The notes: generated from the sequence alone by a model not told the origin. Numbered from the stretch's first letter, positions 17,952 to 27,262 are shown. The stretch: DNA of 64,000 nt from Syntrophobacterales bacterium (GCA_026417655.1 JAOACS010000014.1:62001-126000); one strand, 5' to 3'. Numbers and translations: made by a program.

Positions 17952-18808
17952 AGGTAGGGCGCATCGGTTATCTCAATGTTCTTCCCATCTATTATCCTCT
18001 GGAACAAGGGGCTGTAAGACATAGTTTCTCCTTTGTATATGGGTCTCCTGCGGAATTAAATGGTCTGATGGCTCATGGGGATCTTGATGTGAGCGTAGTT
18101 TCATCGGTTGAGTACGCAAGACACTTTACAAGGTATTTAATTCTCCCAAATCTTAGTATTTCGTGTCGGGGAGAGGTAAAAAGTGTTTTGCTCTTTTCGA
18201 AATTTCCCCTTGAAAAACTAAATAATCGGGTTGTCCACATGACACCCCAGTCCCACACCTCTGTTACTCTTTTAAAGATCTTGCTTACAAAGGCTTACGG
18301 AATTAAATGTTCCTTTATTAGCATGGTAAGACCTCTGTGGCAAAGTACCATTAAAGACCTTCCCGATGCCTATTTGACAATTGGTGACGAAGCTCTTTAT
18401 TGGAAAAAACGCCAGATCTTTCCCCACGTGTGGGATCTCGGCAAGCTGTGGTATAAATGGACAGGCCTTCCTTTTGTCTTTGCTCTCTGGGTGTGCAGGA
18501 AAGATTTAGAAGGTTTTGGAAGAGACAGGTTAGTAAGATGCATTGAAAGTTTTCTTGAAGCGAAATCATGGGGACTTAGAAATCTGGAGATTGTGTGTAG
18601 CCAAGCATCTCAAACTACCTTTATGACCTGCGATGAACTTAGAATTTATCTATCTTGCCTTTCCTATGATCTGGAGGAAGATATGTTTAGTGGACTTAAG
18701 TATTACTATAAACTCCTCCACCAGGAAGGCATTATACACTCTGAACCTCCCCTAGTCTTTGCAAGAACTGAACCGTCCGAGATGATCTCAACCTATAAGA
18801 GTAGGTAG
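17936..18808 (+). CDS. mqnA: Chorismate dehydratase
   Basis: A 290-residue periplasmic-binding-protein-fold enzyme, here cytoplasmic (no signal peptide). It starts VGRIGYLNVLPIYYPLEQG and continues GSPAELNGLMAHGDLDVSVV with SSVEYARHF, the conserved substrate-binding segments of MqnA, which removes water from chorismate in the first committed futalosine step. MqnD shares the fold, but the G-x-L-D-V-S-x-x-S-S-x-E-Y pattern is MqnA-type. It overlaps mqnX by 16 nt and ends 3 nt from the convergent sensor kinase, with no terminator in the gap. Confidence 0.92.
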   Translation: MDSVLKVGRIGYLNVLPIYYPLEQGAVRHSFSFVYGSPAELNGLMAHGDLDVSVVSSVEYARHFTRYLILPNLSISCRGEVKSVLLFSKFPLEKLNNRVVHMTPQSHTSVTLLKILLTKAYGIKCSFISMVRPLWQSTIKDLPDAYLTIGDEALYWKKRQIFPHVWDLGKLWYKWTGLPFVFALWVCRKDLEGFGRDRLVRCIESFLEAKSWGLRNLEIVCSQASQTTFMTCDELRIYLSCLSYDLEEDMFSGLKYYYKLLHQEGIIHSEPPLVFARTEPSEMISTYKSR

Positions 18809-18811
18809 AAA

Positions 18812-21682
18812 CTATTTGGGTTTAGGTTTATCAAGTTTTTCCCTGATCGTTTTCAAAAAATCTCCAATTTTAAAGGGCTTCATAATAAGGGTTATATCAC
18901 TTTCATAAACGTCGTATTTATCTATAACATCCTTTGGGTAACCAGACATATAAATCACTTTAATCTCACCAAACCGCTTTTTTATTTCTTGGGCAAGGGT
19001 TCCACCATTCATTTCCGGCATAATCACATCAGTTATAACAAGATCCGGTTTACCTTCTTTTTCGATTATAGAAAGGGCTTCTTTGCCGTGTCTTGCCCAT
19101 ATGACACAGTATCCTACTTTTTTGAGATAATTAACCATAAGATTTCTCAGTTCTTCATTATCCTCAACAACCATTATGCGTTCACCAAGACCGTAAGCCG
19201 TTTCTGTTGATATGGATTCCATAGTCTTTTTTGACTCCTTACTCTCTACCGCAGGGATATAGATTTTAAATGTAGTGCCCCTTTTAGGTTCTGAGTAAAC
19301 ATGAATTTCTCCACCTGCTCGCTTTACAATCCCGTAGACTATTGAAAGCCCTAGTCCAGTTCCTTTTCCCTCTGGTTTTGTGCTAAAAAATGGCTCAAAG
19401 ATTTGTTCCAATGTTTCCGCATCCATCCCATGACCTGTGTCTGTTACAGAAATAAGAACATACCGTTTTGGCTTTGTATTTGGATGCGAATCGATGTATA
19501 CCTCTCTGGACTCCACAAGAGCCGTTCCTATAAGGAGTGTGCCTCCTTGAGGCATTGCGTCTCTGGCATTAATAGCAAGATTGAGGATTACCTGTTCCAT
19601 TTCTGCTGGATCTACAAATAAATATAAGGGCTCATCAGAGAGATTCATTTTAAGTTCAACATCTTCACCGACAAGCCTTACAAGCATTTGCTTAAAGTTA
19701 CTGATAAGCTCATTAATATTGACAAACTCCGGATTGGAAGGCTGTTTCCTGCTAAAAGTAAGAAGTTGTTTTGTGAGTTGAGCTGCCCTTTCGGCCGAAA
19801 TTAACATCTGTTCTAGTTTGTCCCTTGATGGATGTTTGTCATCTAACTCTTTTGAAACCATTTCTCCATATCCAAGGAGCACCATTAATATGTTGTTGAA
19901 ATCATGGGCGATTCCACCGGCTAGTCGTCCAAGGGATTCAAATTTGGATATTTTTGCGAGTTCTTTTTCTAGTTTTTTAAGTTTTTCGTCGGATGCTTTC
20001 CGATTGGTTATATCGAACAAAATCCCTCCATACCAGATGGGGTTTCCATGTTCGTCCCGCTCAATGATCCTACCACGGACATGTATCCAGATATAATGGC
20101 CAGCACTATGTTTCAGTGGGTATTCGTCGTCATAGAATTGAGCTTCTTTGCTGGAATGTGAGAAGATCGACCTTCTTACTCTGTCTTTATGGTCGGGGTG
20201 TATTAGGGGAAACCACGTCTCAATGGGCTCACCCGAATTTGATGGCTCCATGCCCATTATTCTGTTGGAGATCTCATTTCTGTACATGATGCCTAGGGGA
20301 ATATTGAAGGTCACTATTCCCATTTGAGCTCCCTCGACAGCGAGGTGGAACATTTTCTTAATAATCTCAAGCTCTCTGGATTTTATTTTTTCTTCAGTAA
20401 CATCATGAAAAACGATGACTACTCCATAATGATCTCCTTCTTCTTTGCTAGAGACGGGAATGGGAGAAATAGTTAATTCTATGAAATGGGGTTGATCGGA
20501 TGAGCGAGTTACCAAAAGTCCATCTCTAACATGCAATGTGCTATTGTCATGAATAGCCTTTTCAATTTTATCACTTAAGATAGGATCTTCGCCACTTCTA
20601 CGATCTGACACATGAAAGATTTCATGAGGATATTTTCCTATGTACTCTTCGGTTTCGCTATAAATAAATCGCATCGCCGATTTATTTAGTTTGCTAACAC
20701 GTCCCTTATTATTAGCGATAACTACTCCGTCCTCAAGATTGTCAAGAGTAACCTGCAATAGTTGTTCTCTATCCCTTATAATTTCTATAGATCTTCTCAA
20801 CTCTTGCGTCTTTCTTTGAACCACCCTATGGAGAAAGAAGTTCCAAATACCAATTAAACTAATGAGTAATAATATGGCAAAAGATATTGGCCAAAGGTAT
20901 TTGGAATACTTAGATATCTCATAGATTTTCTCTTCTTTCCATCTATCATGAACTGCTTTAACTTTCTTATCAGGAATAGAGTTGAAACCTTCTTCTACAA
21001 TTGTAAGTAAATCAGTCATTCCCTTTCTTACAGCTCTATGAAATTGCCCAACATACAATGGAAATCCTCTCCGAAATTCGTTCGAGATACCGTATTTTTC
21101 TAGATAATAAATGGCTGGTGGTTCATCCATGCAAAATATCTTTACGTTTCCTTCCTTGGCATCCCTAACGATGGCTTCATAACCTGGATACAGTCGAAAT
21201 AGTGAGATACCATCCCTTTTTAGAATATCTATACAGGCATCCCCTGCTTTAACTGCTATGGTAAAACCTCGAATGGAGTGCGTGTCAGTAATACCTGAAA
21301 GTGACTTATGATGGAATATACTTACAGGTATCCCCACATAGGGTTTTGAAAAATCGTAAAGTTGCTCACGATCTACGGTTTTGAAAAGCGTGTCAATGAG
21401 ATCGGCCTTCCCCTCCATAATAATCTTTTGAGCTTCCAGCCAGTCGGCTCCTATCAGTATTACTTTTATTCCAGTTTTCTTTTCAAACTCATACCATAGT
21501 TCCGGCAGTATCCCTATTAGATTGTTTTGAGAATCCTTCATTACATAGGGTGGATAGTCATTATCAATTACGACATGAAGTTCCTTTAGGGCGAACGCCT
21601 TCTCTAAGAATCCAGAAATGAGCGTAAATAAAAAAAGAGAAGCCATCAGAAAAAATGCCCTTTTAATAATATATCTAGCCAT
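18812..21682 (-). CDS. Hybrid sensor histidine kinase with periplasmic solute-binding sensor
   Basis: A 956-residue membrane receptor. Order of parts: signal helix (about 10-31); periplasmic SBP_bac_3-type domain (32-260, HVVIDNDYPPYVMKDSQNNL and an ADLIDTLFKT segment); membrane helix (about 268-290); two PAS domains (about 305-425 and 440-560); HisKA with phospho-acceptor His593 in GGIAHDFNNILMV; ATPase domain with GKGTGLGLSIVYGIVKRAGG; and a C-terminal receiver domain with Asp885 in LVITDVIMPEMNGG. It would sense a small molecule such as an amino acid outside the inner membrane. No response regulator gene is adjacent. It is divergent from the peroxiredoxin gene. Confidence 0.93.
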   Translation of the reverse strand: MARYIIKRAFFLMASLFLFTLISGFLEKAFALKELHVVIDNDYPPYVMKDSQNNLIGILPELWYEFEKKTGIKVILIGADWLEAQKIIMEGKADLIDTLFKTVDREQLYDFSKPYVGIPVSIFHHKSLSGITDTHSIRGFTIAVKAGDACIDILKRDGISLFRLYPGYEAIVRDAKEGNVKIFCMDEPPAIYYLEKYGISNEFRRGFPLYVGQFHRAVRKGMTDLLTIVEEGFNSIPDKKVKAVHDRWKEEKIYEISKYSKYLWPISFAILLLISLIGIWNFFLHRVVQRKTQELRRSIEIIRDREQLLQVTLDNLEDGVVIANNKGRVSKLNKSAMRFIYSETEEYIGKYPHEIFHVSDRRSGEDPILSDKIEKAIHDNSTLHVRDGLLVTRSSDQPHFIELTISPIPVSSKEEGDHYGVVIVFHDVTEEKIKSRELEIIKKMFHLAVEGAQMGIVTFNIPLGIMYRNEISNRIMGMEPSNSGEPIETWFPLIHPDHKDRVRRSIFSHSSKEAQFYDDEYPLKHSAGHYIWIHVRGRIIERDEHGNPIWYGGILFDITNRKASDEKLKKLEKELAKISKFESLGRLAGGIAHDFNNILMVLLGYGEMVSKELDDKHPSRDKLEQMLISAERAAQLTKQLLTFSRKQPSNPEFVNINELISNFKQMLVRLVGEDVELKMNLSDEPLYLFVDPAEMEQVILNLAINARDAMPQGGTLLIGTALVESREVYIDSHPNTKPKRYVLISVTDTGHGMDAETLEQIFEPFFSTKPEGKGTGLGLSIVYGIVKRAGGEIHVYSEPKRGTTFKIYIPAVESKESKKTMESISTETAYGLGERIMVVEDNEELRNLMVNYLKKVGYCVIWARHGKEALSIIEKEGKPDLVITDVIMPEMNGGTLAQEIKKRFGEIKVIYMSGYPKDVIDKYDVYESDITLIMKPFKIGDFLKTIREKLDKPKPK

Positions 21683-21862
21683 TTTAATTTTCTCCCTTCG
21701 GTTTTTGGTTTTAGGCTATGAAATCAAATTTATTATAACATCCCCTTTCTGATGTTTGAAAATAATTATTTTTTATATTGACATTAAATTTTTGAGAATT
21801 ACTATCAAATATGTATTTATCTAGTTATAATAGGGTCTAAAAACAAAAAGGGGGAGGTCAAT

Positions 21863-22585
21863 ATGTCAGAGCATTTGCATGAATGCTGCGTCTCAGCAAT
21901 GCCTAGAATTGGAGACAGGGCTCCATCTTTTAAGGCTATTACTACTCAAGGAGAAATTAACTTTCCGGAAGATTATGCTGGGAGCTGGGTTATTCTTTTC
22001 AGCCACCCTGCGGATTTTACACCTGTTTGTACCACGGAATTCATTACCTTTGCTTCAATGATGGATGAGTTCGCCAAGCTAAATTGTAAGCTTTTAGGGC
22101 TTTCCATAGATAGCATTTATGGTCACATTGCTTGGCTCAGAACCATTAAGGAAAAGATAGAATACCGGGGAATGAAAGATGTTGAAGTGAATTTCCCTGT
22201 TATAGAAGATATTACGATGGAAGTTGCTAAGAAGTATGGAATGCTTCAACCAGGAGAGAGCACTACTAAAGCTGTGCGAGCCGTTTTTGTGATTGATCCT
22301 AAAGGTGTTATTCGAGCTATTATCTACTATCCCTTAAGTGTTGGTAGAAACTTTGATGAGATAAAGAGACTTCTTATCGCTCTTCAGACAACTGACGCCT
22401 TCGGAGTGGCAACTCCGGCGGATTGGAGACCTGGCGACGATGTAATAGTTCCGCCCCCTGGCTCATGTGGGGTGGCTAAGGAGCGCGTAGAATCTAAACG
22501 GGAGGACATGGTCTGTTACGATTGGTTCTTCTGCCTTAAGAAGCTTAGTAAGGAGGAAATATTTGATAGAATTTTGAAGAAATAG
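21863..22585 (+). CDS. Peroxiredoxin (Prx6/archaeal thioredoxin-peroxidase type)
   Basis: A 240-residue thiol peroxidase. The peroxidatic cysteine is Cys56 in the family motif HPADFTPVCTTEF. The C-terminal extension carries more cysteines (PPPGSCGVA, then VCYDWFFC), the pattern of the Prx6-like thermophilic/archaeal thioredoxin peroxidases that use C-terminal cysteines for resolution. It reduces peroxides in the cytoplasm. The AT-rich upstream region contains TATAAT at 21826-21831 and TTGACA at 21778-21783, but these are not spaced as one promoter. AGGGGGAGG lies just before the ATG. A hairpin follows at 22617-22645. Confidence 0.92.
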   Translation: MSEHLHECCVSAMPRIGDRAPSFKAITTQGEINFPEDYAGSWVILFSHPADFTPVCTTEFITFASMMDEFAKLNCKLLGLSIDSIYGHIAWLRTIKEKIEYRGMKDVEVNFPVIEDITMEVAKKYGMLQPGESTTKAVRAVFVIDPKGVIRAIIYYPLSVGRNFDEIKRLLIALQTTDAFGVATPADWRPGDDVIVPPPGSCGVAKERVESKREDMVCYDWFFCLKKLSKEEIFDRILKK

Positions 22586-22616
22586 ATATCGGAATTAAAC
22601 CTCTTGTAAGTTAAAC

Positions 22617-22645
22617 TTATGGGCAACCCCTTGGGTTGCCCATAA
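22617..22645 (+). terminator. Hairpin terminator after the peroxiredoxin gene
   Basis: A perfect 12-bp stem, TTATGGGCAACC against GGTTGCCCATAA, with a 5-base loop, 31 nt after the peroxiredoxin stop. The following sequence is only moderately T-rich (TCATTTCTT), so it is probably, but not certainly, a Rho-independent terminator. Confidence 0.7.
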
Positions 22646-22734
22646 TCATTTCTTAATGATATATAACCGACGATAGTTTTTGATAAGTGGTGGCTGATGG
22701 AGCTCAAGATCGTATTGAGCGGAGGAGCAAGACT

Positions 22735-23556
22735 ATGAGCATTGGAGCTAAACTAAGGCTTAGACGTATAATGAATTCTCGAACTGGCAGGGTGGTAATC
22801 TTTCCCCTCGATCATGGCGTAACCTTTGGTCTTATGAGAGGCCTTGAAGATATGACCCTATGTCTTCAAAACGGGATAGATGGAGGAGCCGATGCTTTTG
22901 TTCTTCACAAGGGCATGATGCGGCTCCTTGAATGCACCAGTGGAAAGCTACCTGGTGTCTTTATGCACCTTTGTGGTAGCACTCAGCTCGGGACGGCTGT
23001 TCATCATAAAGTTGTTGTAGGAAGTGTTGAAGAGGCCATTATGTATGGTGCCGATGGGGTTTCTTACCATATCAATCTTGGTAACGAATATGAACCGGAA
23101 ATGCTAAGAGATCTTGGAGTCATTAGTGGAGAATGTATCAAATGGCAAATGCCTCTTCTTGTTATGACGTATGTAAGGGGACGTTATGCCGGTGACTCAG
23201 AACATGATAAGGCCATCTCCCATGCGGTAAGACTTGCGGCAGAGCTTGGAGCTGACATAGTGAAGACGGCTATGCCTTCCTCTTTTCTAGTATTAGAGCG
23301 CATTGTAAAAAGTGTATCCGTTCCAGTAGTCATTGCTGGTGGTAGCAAGGCGGAGAATCCCATCTATTTCCTAGAGAATGTTGAACGGGCTATTCAGGCT
23401 GGAGCTAGCGGGGTTGCAGTGGGTCGTAATGTGTTTCAACATGAGAGACCTCGGATGTTTCTCAGGGCGATAGGGTTGATTGTTCATGGTGGTCTATCGG
23501 CTAAGGATGCCATTGAGAGAGCTTCCGAGGAGGAATTTTCCAATGCAACCCCCTAA
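22735..23556 (+). CDS. 2-amino-3,7-dideoxy-D-threo-hept-6-ulosonate synthase-like aldolase (AroA'/DhnA)
   Basis: A 273-residue class I aldolase of the DhnA/LsrF/AroA' group. The N-terminus VVIFPLDHGVTFGLMRGLED closely parallels the archaeal ADH synthase, and the Schiff-base lysine sits in GADIVKTAMP, with the phosphate-binding VIAGGSK and AGASGVAVGRNVFQH near the end. In archaea and some sulfate reducers this enzyme starts the alternative route to dehydroquinate; ordinary class I fructose-bisphosphate aldolase activity is the main alternative. ATG 22735 has GGAGGAG upstream. No AroB' partner is visible nearby. It overlaps the UbiX-like gene by 14 nt. Confidence 0.8.
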   Translation: MSIGAKLRLRRIMNSRTGRVVIFPLDHGVTFGLMRGLEDMTLCLQNGIDGGADAFVLHKGMMRLLECTSGKLPGVFMHLCGSTQLGTAVHHKVVVGSVEEAIMYGADGVSYHINLGNEYEPEMLRDLGVISGECIKWQMPLLVMTYVRGRYAGDSEHDKAISHAVRLAAELGADIVKTAMPSSFLVLERIVKSVSVPVVIAGGSKAENPIYFLENVERAIQAGASGVAVGRNVFQHERPRMFLRAIGLIVHGGLSAKDAIERASEEEFSNATP

Positions 23557-24151
23557 AGACAACGTGGTTATAGCTATAACTGGTGCAAGTGGTGCTATTT
23601 ACGCAAAACTCTTAATTCACAGGCTAGCAAAAGACGAAGGAATTAATTTAAACATTATAGCATCCCATGCTGGCTCCTTCGTATATGAATTTGAGATAGG
23701 GACTACCCTAGATAAGGATCTTCCGGATAACGTAAGACTTTACAGAGAAGACGAGTTTACCGCACCCTTTGCAAGTGGTTCTGTGCCCCTTAGAGCTATG
23801 GTTATCGTTCCGTGTACAATGGCAACTTTGGGAGCTATTGCATGGAGTAGTGGCCGTAACCTCATTCATAGAGTTGCCGATGTGTGTCTTAAGGAAAGGC
23901 GACGTCTTATCCTGGTTCCTAGGGAGACACCCCTTCATGAGGGACATCTTGAAAATATGTTGAGATGCGTTAGGTTGGGTGCTCTAATCCTTCCTGCCAT
24001 GCCCGGCTTTTACCATAAACCTTCTACCATTGAAGATCTTGCAAACTTTGTGGTCTCTAGAATCCTAAACCACCTCGATATGTCTGATGGCTTCGCTAAG
24101 CCTTGGAATTATGAAAAAGAGGAAATTGAAAGGGGGGATCACTTTATTTGA
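23543..24151 (+). CDS. UbiX-like flavin prenyltransferase
   Basis: A 202-residue flavoprotein that prenylates FMN to make the cofactor of UbiD-type decarboxylases. Recognisable motifs are VVIAITGASGAIYAKLL (FMN phosphate loop), VIVPCTMATLGAIAWSSG with the usual L-I-x-R-x-A-D-V-x-L-K-E continuation, and LVPRETPLHEGHLENM. ATG 23543 is chosen, with GAGGAGG upstream, inside the end of the aldolase gene. In futalosine-pathway organisms a UbiX/UbiD pair decarboxylates the naphthoate, so this gene may serve menaquinone synthesis, but no ubiD-like gene is in the window. Confidence 0.92.
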   Translation: MQPPKDNVVIAITGASGAIYAKLLIHRLAKDEGINLNIIASHAGSFVYEFEIGTTLDKDLPDNVRLYREDEFTAPFASGSVPLRAMVIVPCTMATLGAIAWSSGRNLIHRVADVCLKERRRLILVPRETPLHEGHLENMLRCVRLGALILPAMPGFYHKPSTIEDLANFVVSRILNHLDMSDGFAKPWNYEKEEIERGDHFI

Positions 24152-24205
24152 TTGATTTTGGTAATAGCCTCTGGTATTCTTACTTTGATTAAATAAGGAG
24201 TATAC

Positions 24206-25030
24206 ATGAATCCCTCTTTAGATTCTACTTTGAGTAATTTCTTGGAGTCACTCTTCTTAAAAATCTCCTTTAAAAAGGAAAATCTTTGGATCTCCCTGGT
24301 TAAGAAGGCTTCACCTTTGGTGTTTCACCTGGGGATCGCTATAACAGTTATTAATTTATTTCTTTTTCTGTCGCTTGCGATACGGTTGAAGAGTCTTGAT
24401 ACCATGTTTGTCTTGGCAATTTTGGTAGCCCTATATCCGGTATTTTTCTTTAGTTGGAGAAATATTCTAGATTTGCTAGAAAAGGAACTTAGCTATCAAA
24501 AGGATTTTACGCTCCCGGATCCATTACGAAAATCCATAGGTGCAATCCTTTTAGGCCTTTCCTTCGCTACTTTATTTGGTGGACTTTTGTGGGGTATTTC
24601 CTCAGGAAACGTAATTGTAGTAGTCTCAGGTGTGCTTGGGGCATTCCTTTTTTATCAGTGGTTTTCCGCCATGTTTTATCCTTCCACAATAGGAATTTCT
24701 TTTAGGGATGCTTCTTTCGATGAGACTCCTTTAGTTTTCCTCGATTGGTTAATTTTAAAACTCTTGGTGTTTTATCTATTTATAGTTGAGCTATCTGTGA
24801 TAGGAATGGCCGTCACACCCTTTGTAATTATCGTGGATCTTATTCGTGCATGGAGTGTTAAATCTCCGAGGGTAATTTATGAAATGGCTCTAATCCATCA
24901 GGGAATATGGGTTGGATCCCTTATGTTTCCTGTAATAGGTTATTTTATGTTTCAAGGGTGGGTTTTTGTATGGAATCTTCCAAAGAGGATATGGATTAAA
25001 TCGAAGGAGGACATCAATGAAAAATCATAG
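24206..25030 (+). CDS. Uncharacterised multi-span membrane protein
   Basis: A 274-residue protein with roughly six hydrophobic segments (near residues 38-62, 66-84, 108-130, 134-152, 185-208 and 232-255) and no recognised family. Short charged segments separate the helices, and there is no signal peptide or catalytic motif. AAGGAG stands before the ATG. Its last 14 nt overlap the start of the TPR lipoprotein gene, which ties it to the following run of exported proteins; it may be their inner-membrane component. Function unknown. Confidence 0.7.
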   Translation: MNPSLDSTLSNFLESLFLKISFKKENLWISLVKKASPLVFHLGIAITVINLFLFLSLAIRLKSLDTMFVLAILVALYPVFFFSWRNILDLLEKELSYQKDFTLPDPLRKSIGAILLGLSFATLFGGLLWGISSGNVIVVVSGVLGAFLFYQWFSAMFYPSTIGISFRDASFDETPLVFLDWLILKLLVFYLFIVELSVIGMAVTPFVIIVDLIRAWSVKSPRVIYEMALIHQGIWVGSLMFPVIGYFMFQGWVFVWNLPKRIWIKSKEDINEKS

Positions 25031-25682
25031 AATGATAAGGTTTTTGTTAGTTTGTGTTGTGTTATCTGGACTTATGGCCTGTGTTCCGCCACCTCCACCC
25101 CCTACTCCTCCTACACCTACCGCGGAAGATCATTTTAGAAGTGGTCTATCCTACTTTAAAGACGGCTATTTCGACAGTGCGATTTCCTCCTTTCAAGCGG
25201 CCATTGGACTGAGACCTAATTACACTGAGGCTTACTACTATCTTGGACAGTCCTACGAGAAAAAGAATATGGTTGATAAAGCTGAGGCAGCCTATCGGGA
25301 TGCTATTAGAACGAATCCACGCTATCTAGAAGCTCATGAGGCTCTAGGACTTCTTCTTTTCCGGCTTAACCGATTCCCCGAGGCGAAGCCAGAACTTGAG
25401 ATGGCGGTGAATTTGGGTTCCGTCTCTCCTGAGGTCTATACAAAGCTTGGTGAAATTTACCTTGCTGAGCGACAGTGTCAAAGAGCTATAGACATGTTTA
25501 AAAAGGCTCTTTCACTTAATTCCAATTTTTATCCAGCTCAGGACGGCCTGAAACGGGCTCAGGCTATTTGTAAGGTGCCTGGCAGTGGATATAAACCACC
25601 TACGGATGGTGACAAGAGAGGAACAAAGAAGCTAAGAACTTTCCAAGGGGGAGGAAAGGCTATTAGCCCAGAGGAGTTCTAA
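25017..25682 (+). CDS. TPR-repeat lipoprotein
   Basis: A 221-residue lipoprotein. Residues 1-21 form a signal peptide ending in the lipobox LMAC, with lipidation at Cys22, followed by a proline-rich linker (PPPPPPTPPTP). From about residue 38 there are four tetratricopeptide repeats, for example AISSFQAAIGLRPNYTEAYY, AEAAYRDAIRTNPRYLEAHE and AIDMFKKALSLNSNFYPA. TPR domains are protein-binding scaffolds. The ATG at 25017 has AAGGAGG five bases upstream. It lies at the start of the exported-protein run and could assemble the other members at the membrane. Confidence 0.85.
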   Translation: MKNHRMIRFLLVCVVLSGLMACVPPPPPPTPPTPTAEDHFRSGLSYFKDGYFDSAISSFQAAIGLRPNYTEAYYYLGQSYEKKNMVDKAEAAYRDAIRTNPRYLEAHEALGLLLFRLNRFPEAKPELEMAVNLGSVSPEVYTKLGEIYLAERQCQRAIDMFKKALSLNSNFYPAQDGLKRAQAICKVPGSGYKPPTDGDKRGTKKLRTFQGGGKAISPEEF

Positions 25683-25718
25683 TTAACTCCCTTGGGGTTC
25701 TAAAAGGAAGGAGAAAGA

Positions 25719-26348
25719 GTGACAGTCAAAGGGAGAAAAGTTCTAGTCCTAAGTATCGTAGCCTTATTTTTGGTTTTAGGTTCTGGGTCTCTTCTTGCTG
25801 ACCAAAAGGAGCTAATGGATGAGTGGGCTAGACACAAAAGGCAGATCACTGAAAAGATCGTAACCAAACTTCGACAGGAGGGTAAGCTTCCCCAGTATGG
25901 GACAATTGAATTTACGGCTCGAGTTAAACCTCTTCCCTCTGGTGAATTAGAAGTTACTGTCGATAGCCTTAAGGTTTATCCCAAAGAAGGAGTAAAATCT
26001 TCTGGCCCAACAGTAGTAAGGACTACTCAAGACGAAGAGGTAGCTCGTAAGTTCCAGGAGATATTTCGACCTAGAAATCCCTCTCCTTATTGGACTACGG
26101 GAACTATTGATATTATTGGAGGTGCTACAACTTCAGCAAATATTCGTATGGAAAAACCCCTAGATAAAACATTTACTGGCAGTCCGGAAGAAAGCCCTAA
26201 TAGTAGCGATGCTGGATCAAAGGAGAAACTTGTAGCCCTTTCGGAAGAATCTAGCAAGAAGGAGTCACAGGACGAAAGGGGAACCACGGGATGGTGGAGT
26301 AAGTTTTTAAATTGGTTGTTAGGCAAATCTTATGAAGGAGGTAAGTAA
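25719..26348 (+). CDS. Secreted protein of unknown function
   Basis: A 209-residue protein starting with GTG at 25719 and a good AAGGAGG-type ribosome-binding site. A signal peptide is evident (KVLVLSIVALFLVLGSGSLLA, residues about 7-27). The mature part begins DQKELMDEWARHKRQI, and a beta-rich middle has a TonB-C/energy-transducer-like look (GTIEFTARVKPLPSGELEVT), but no family is firmly recognised. The C-terminus is serine- and charge-rich, with a final WWSKFLNWLLGKSYEGGK. The stop overlaps the next ATG by one base (TAATG). Periplasmic location is inferred; role unknown. Confidence 0.7.
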   Translation: MTVKGRKVLVLSIVALFLVLGSGSLLADQKELMDEWARHKRQITEKIVTKLRQEGKLPQYGTIEFTARVKPLPSGELEVTVDSLKVYPKEGVKSSGPTVVRTTQDEEVARKFQEIFRPRNPSPYWTTGTIDIIGGATTSANIRMEKPLDKTFTGSPEESPNSSDAGSKEKLVALSEESSKKESQDERGTTGWWSKFLNWLLGKSYEGGK

Positions 26349-27247
26349 TGAGAAGTAGACCCCTTTTAACTCTAGCGATAATTTTAATAGCAAGTGTTTT
26401 AATTAGCATAGATCTTTGGGCCGGGGGTAATCGCCAGCTCATGTCTGAAAAGATGGCAGAACAAGATCTTAAGCGTAACATCGTTGAGATGGTAATTGGA
26501 TATAAGGTTCATAGCGAGGGACAGTTTGGTCTTACCGAAGAGGCCGCCTATAGAATCCAACAAAAGGCAGGAGCCCTTATTAAGGGTATCCACGTAGAAA
26601 AGATGATCTATGATAAGGATAAGGATATCGCCTTTTGCACGGGATACATTGACCTTGGCGATGTAATAAATGTTGCCGGAGAAAGAATGTCCTTCAAAAA
26701 TGTCAGAGTTCACGCCTATGGCTTCGGAACAATGACTCCCGAATCTAAACCACCTCTTATGGCGCTGCGCGCTGCCCTTGTTAATGCCTATGATGAAATG
26801 GCTGCTAAGATCGTTGGAGAAAGAATTATGAGCGCCAGTGAGGTAGAGAATTTCATTCTTACTAAGGATATTAACCGATCGAGAGTTCTTGCTGCTGTCT
26901 ATGGATCTTATATTCCCAACGTTGACATTGACAGTCCTAACCGTGGATGGGGTTGGGATGAGTCGGGAAATGCCTTCGTGAGACTTCAGCTTGATGTAAG
27001 AAAGGTTCGAGATATTCTTGGCCAAAGAATCAGATATGAAGGACCCAATATAGTTGAGGTCATAGGCCGCGGGGCTCAGACCGATGAGCTCCGAAAAGCA
27101 TCTGAAGGTGCTCCGGGTGGGACAAAAGTAGAGCGAACCGAATACCGTTCCCTCCCTGTTCCCACCGGAGCCGATAGAGAATTAAAGGGTGCTCCAGCTC
27201 CCCCAGTTGTTCCTACAAGTCCGGTTCCAGAGAAAAAAGAACAATAA
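26348..27247 (+). CDS. LPP20-like secreted protein
   Basis: A 299-residue exported protein with an N-terminal signal (about residues 1-25, LLTLAIILIASVLISIDLWA). The region from about residue 118 (YGFGTMTPES, then MALRAALVNAYDEMAAKIVG and the later NAFVRLQLDVRKVRD) follows the LPP20 pattern of alanine-rich helix plus closing strands seen in FlgP and related envelope proteins. The last 60 residues are proline-rich and low-complexity. No lipobox is present. A hairpin at 27263-27290 separates it from the FlgT-like gene. Family call is by pattern and not certain. Confidence 0.55.
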   Translation: MRSRPLLTLAIILIASVLISIDLWAGGNRQLMSEKMAEQDLKRNIVEMVIGYKVHSEGQFGLTEEAAYRIQQKAGALIKGIHVEKMIYDKDKDIAFCTGYIDLGDVINVAGERMSFKNVRVHAYGFGTMTPESKPPLMALRAALVNAYDEMAAKIVGERIMSASEVENFILTKDINRSRVLAAVYGSYIPNVDIDSPNRGWGWDESGNAFVRLQLDVRKVRDILGQRIRYEGPNIVEVIGRGAQTDELRKASEGAPGGTKVERTEYRSLPVPTGADRELKGAPAPPVVPTSPVPEKKEQ

Positions 27248-27262
27248 ATTTTCAACTATATA

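Noticed and set aside
18809-18811. Terminator between mqnA and the sensor kinase
   Set aside because: Only three bases separate the convergent stops and no hairpin was found around them.
21778-21831. TTGACA and TATAAT upstream of the peroxiredoxin gene as one promoter
   Set aside because: They are 42 bases apart, so they cannot form one promoter; each lacks a well-placed partner.
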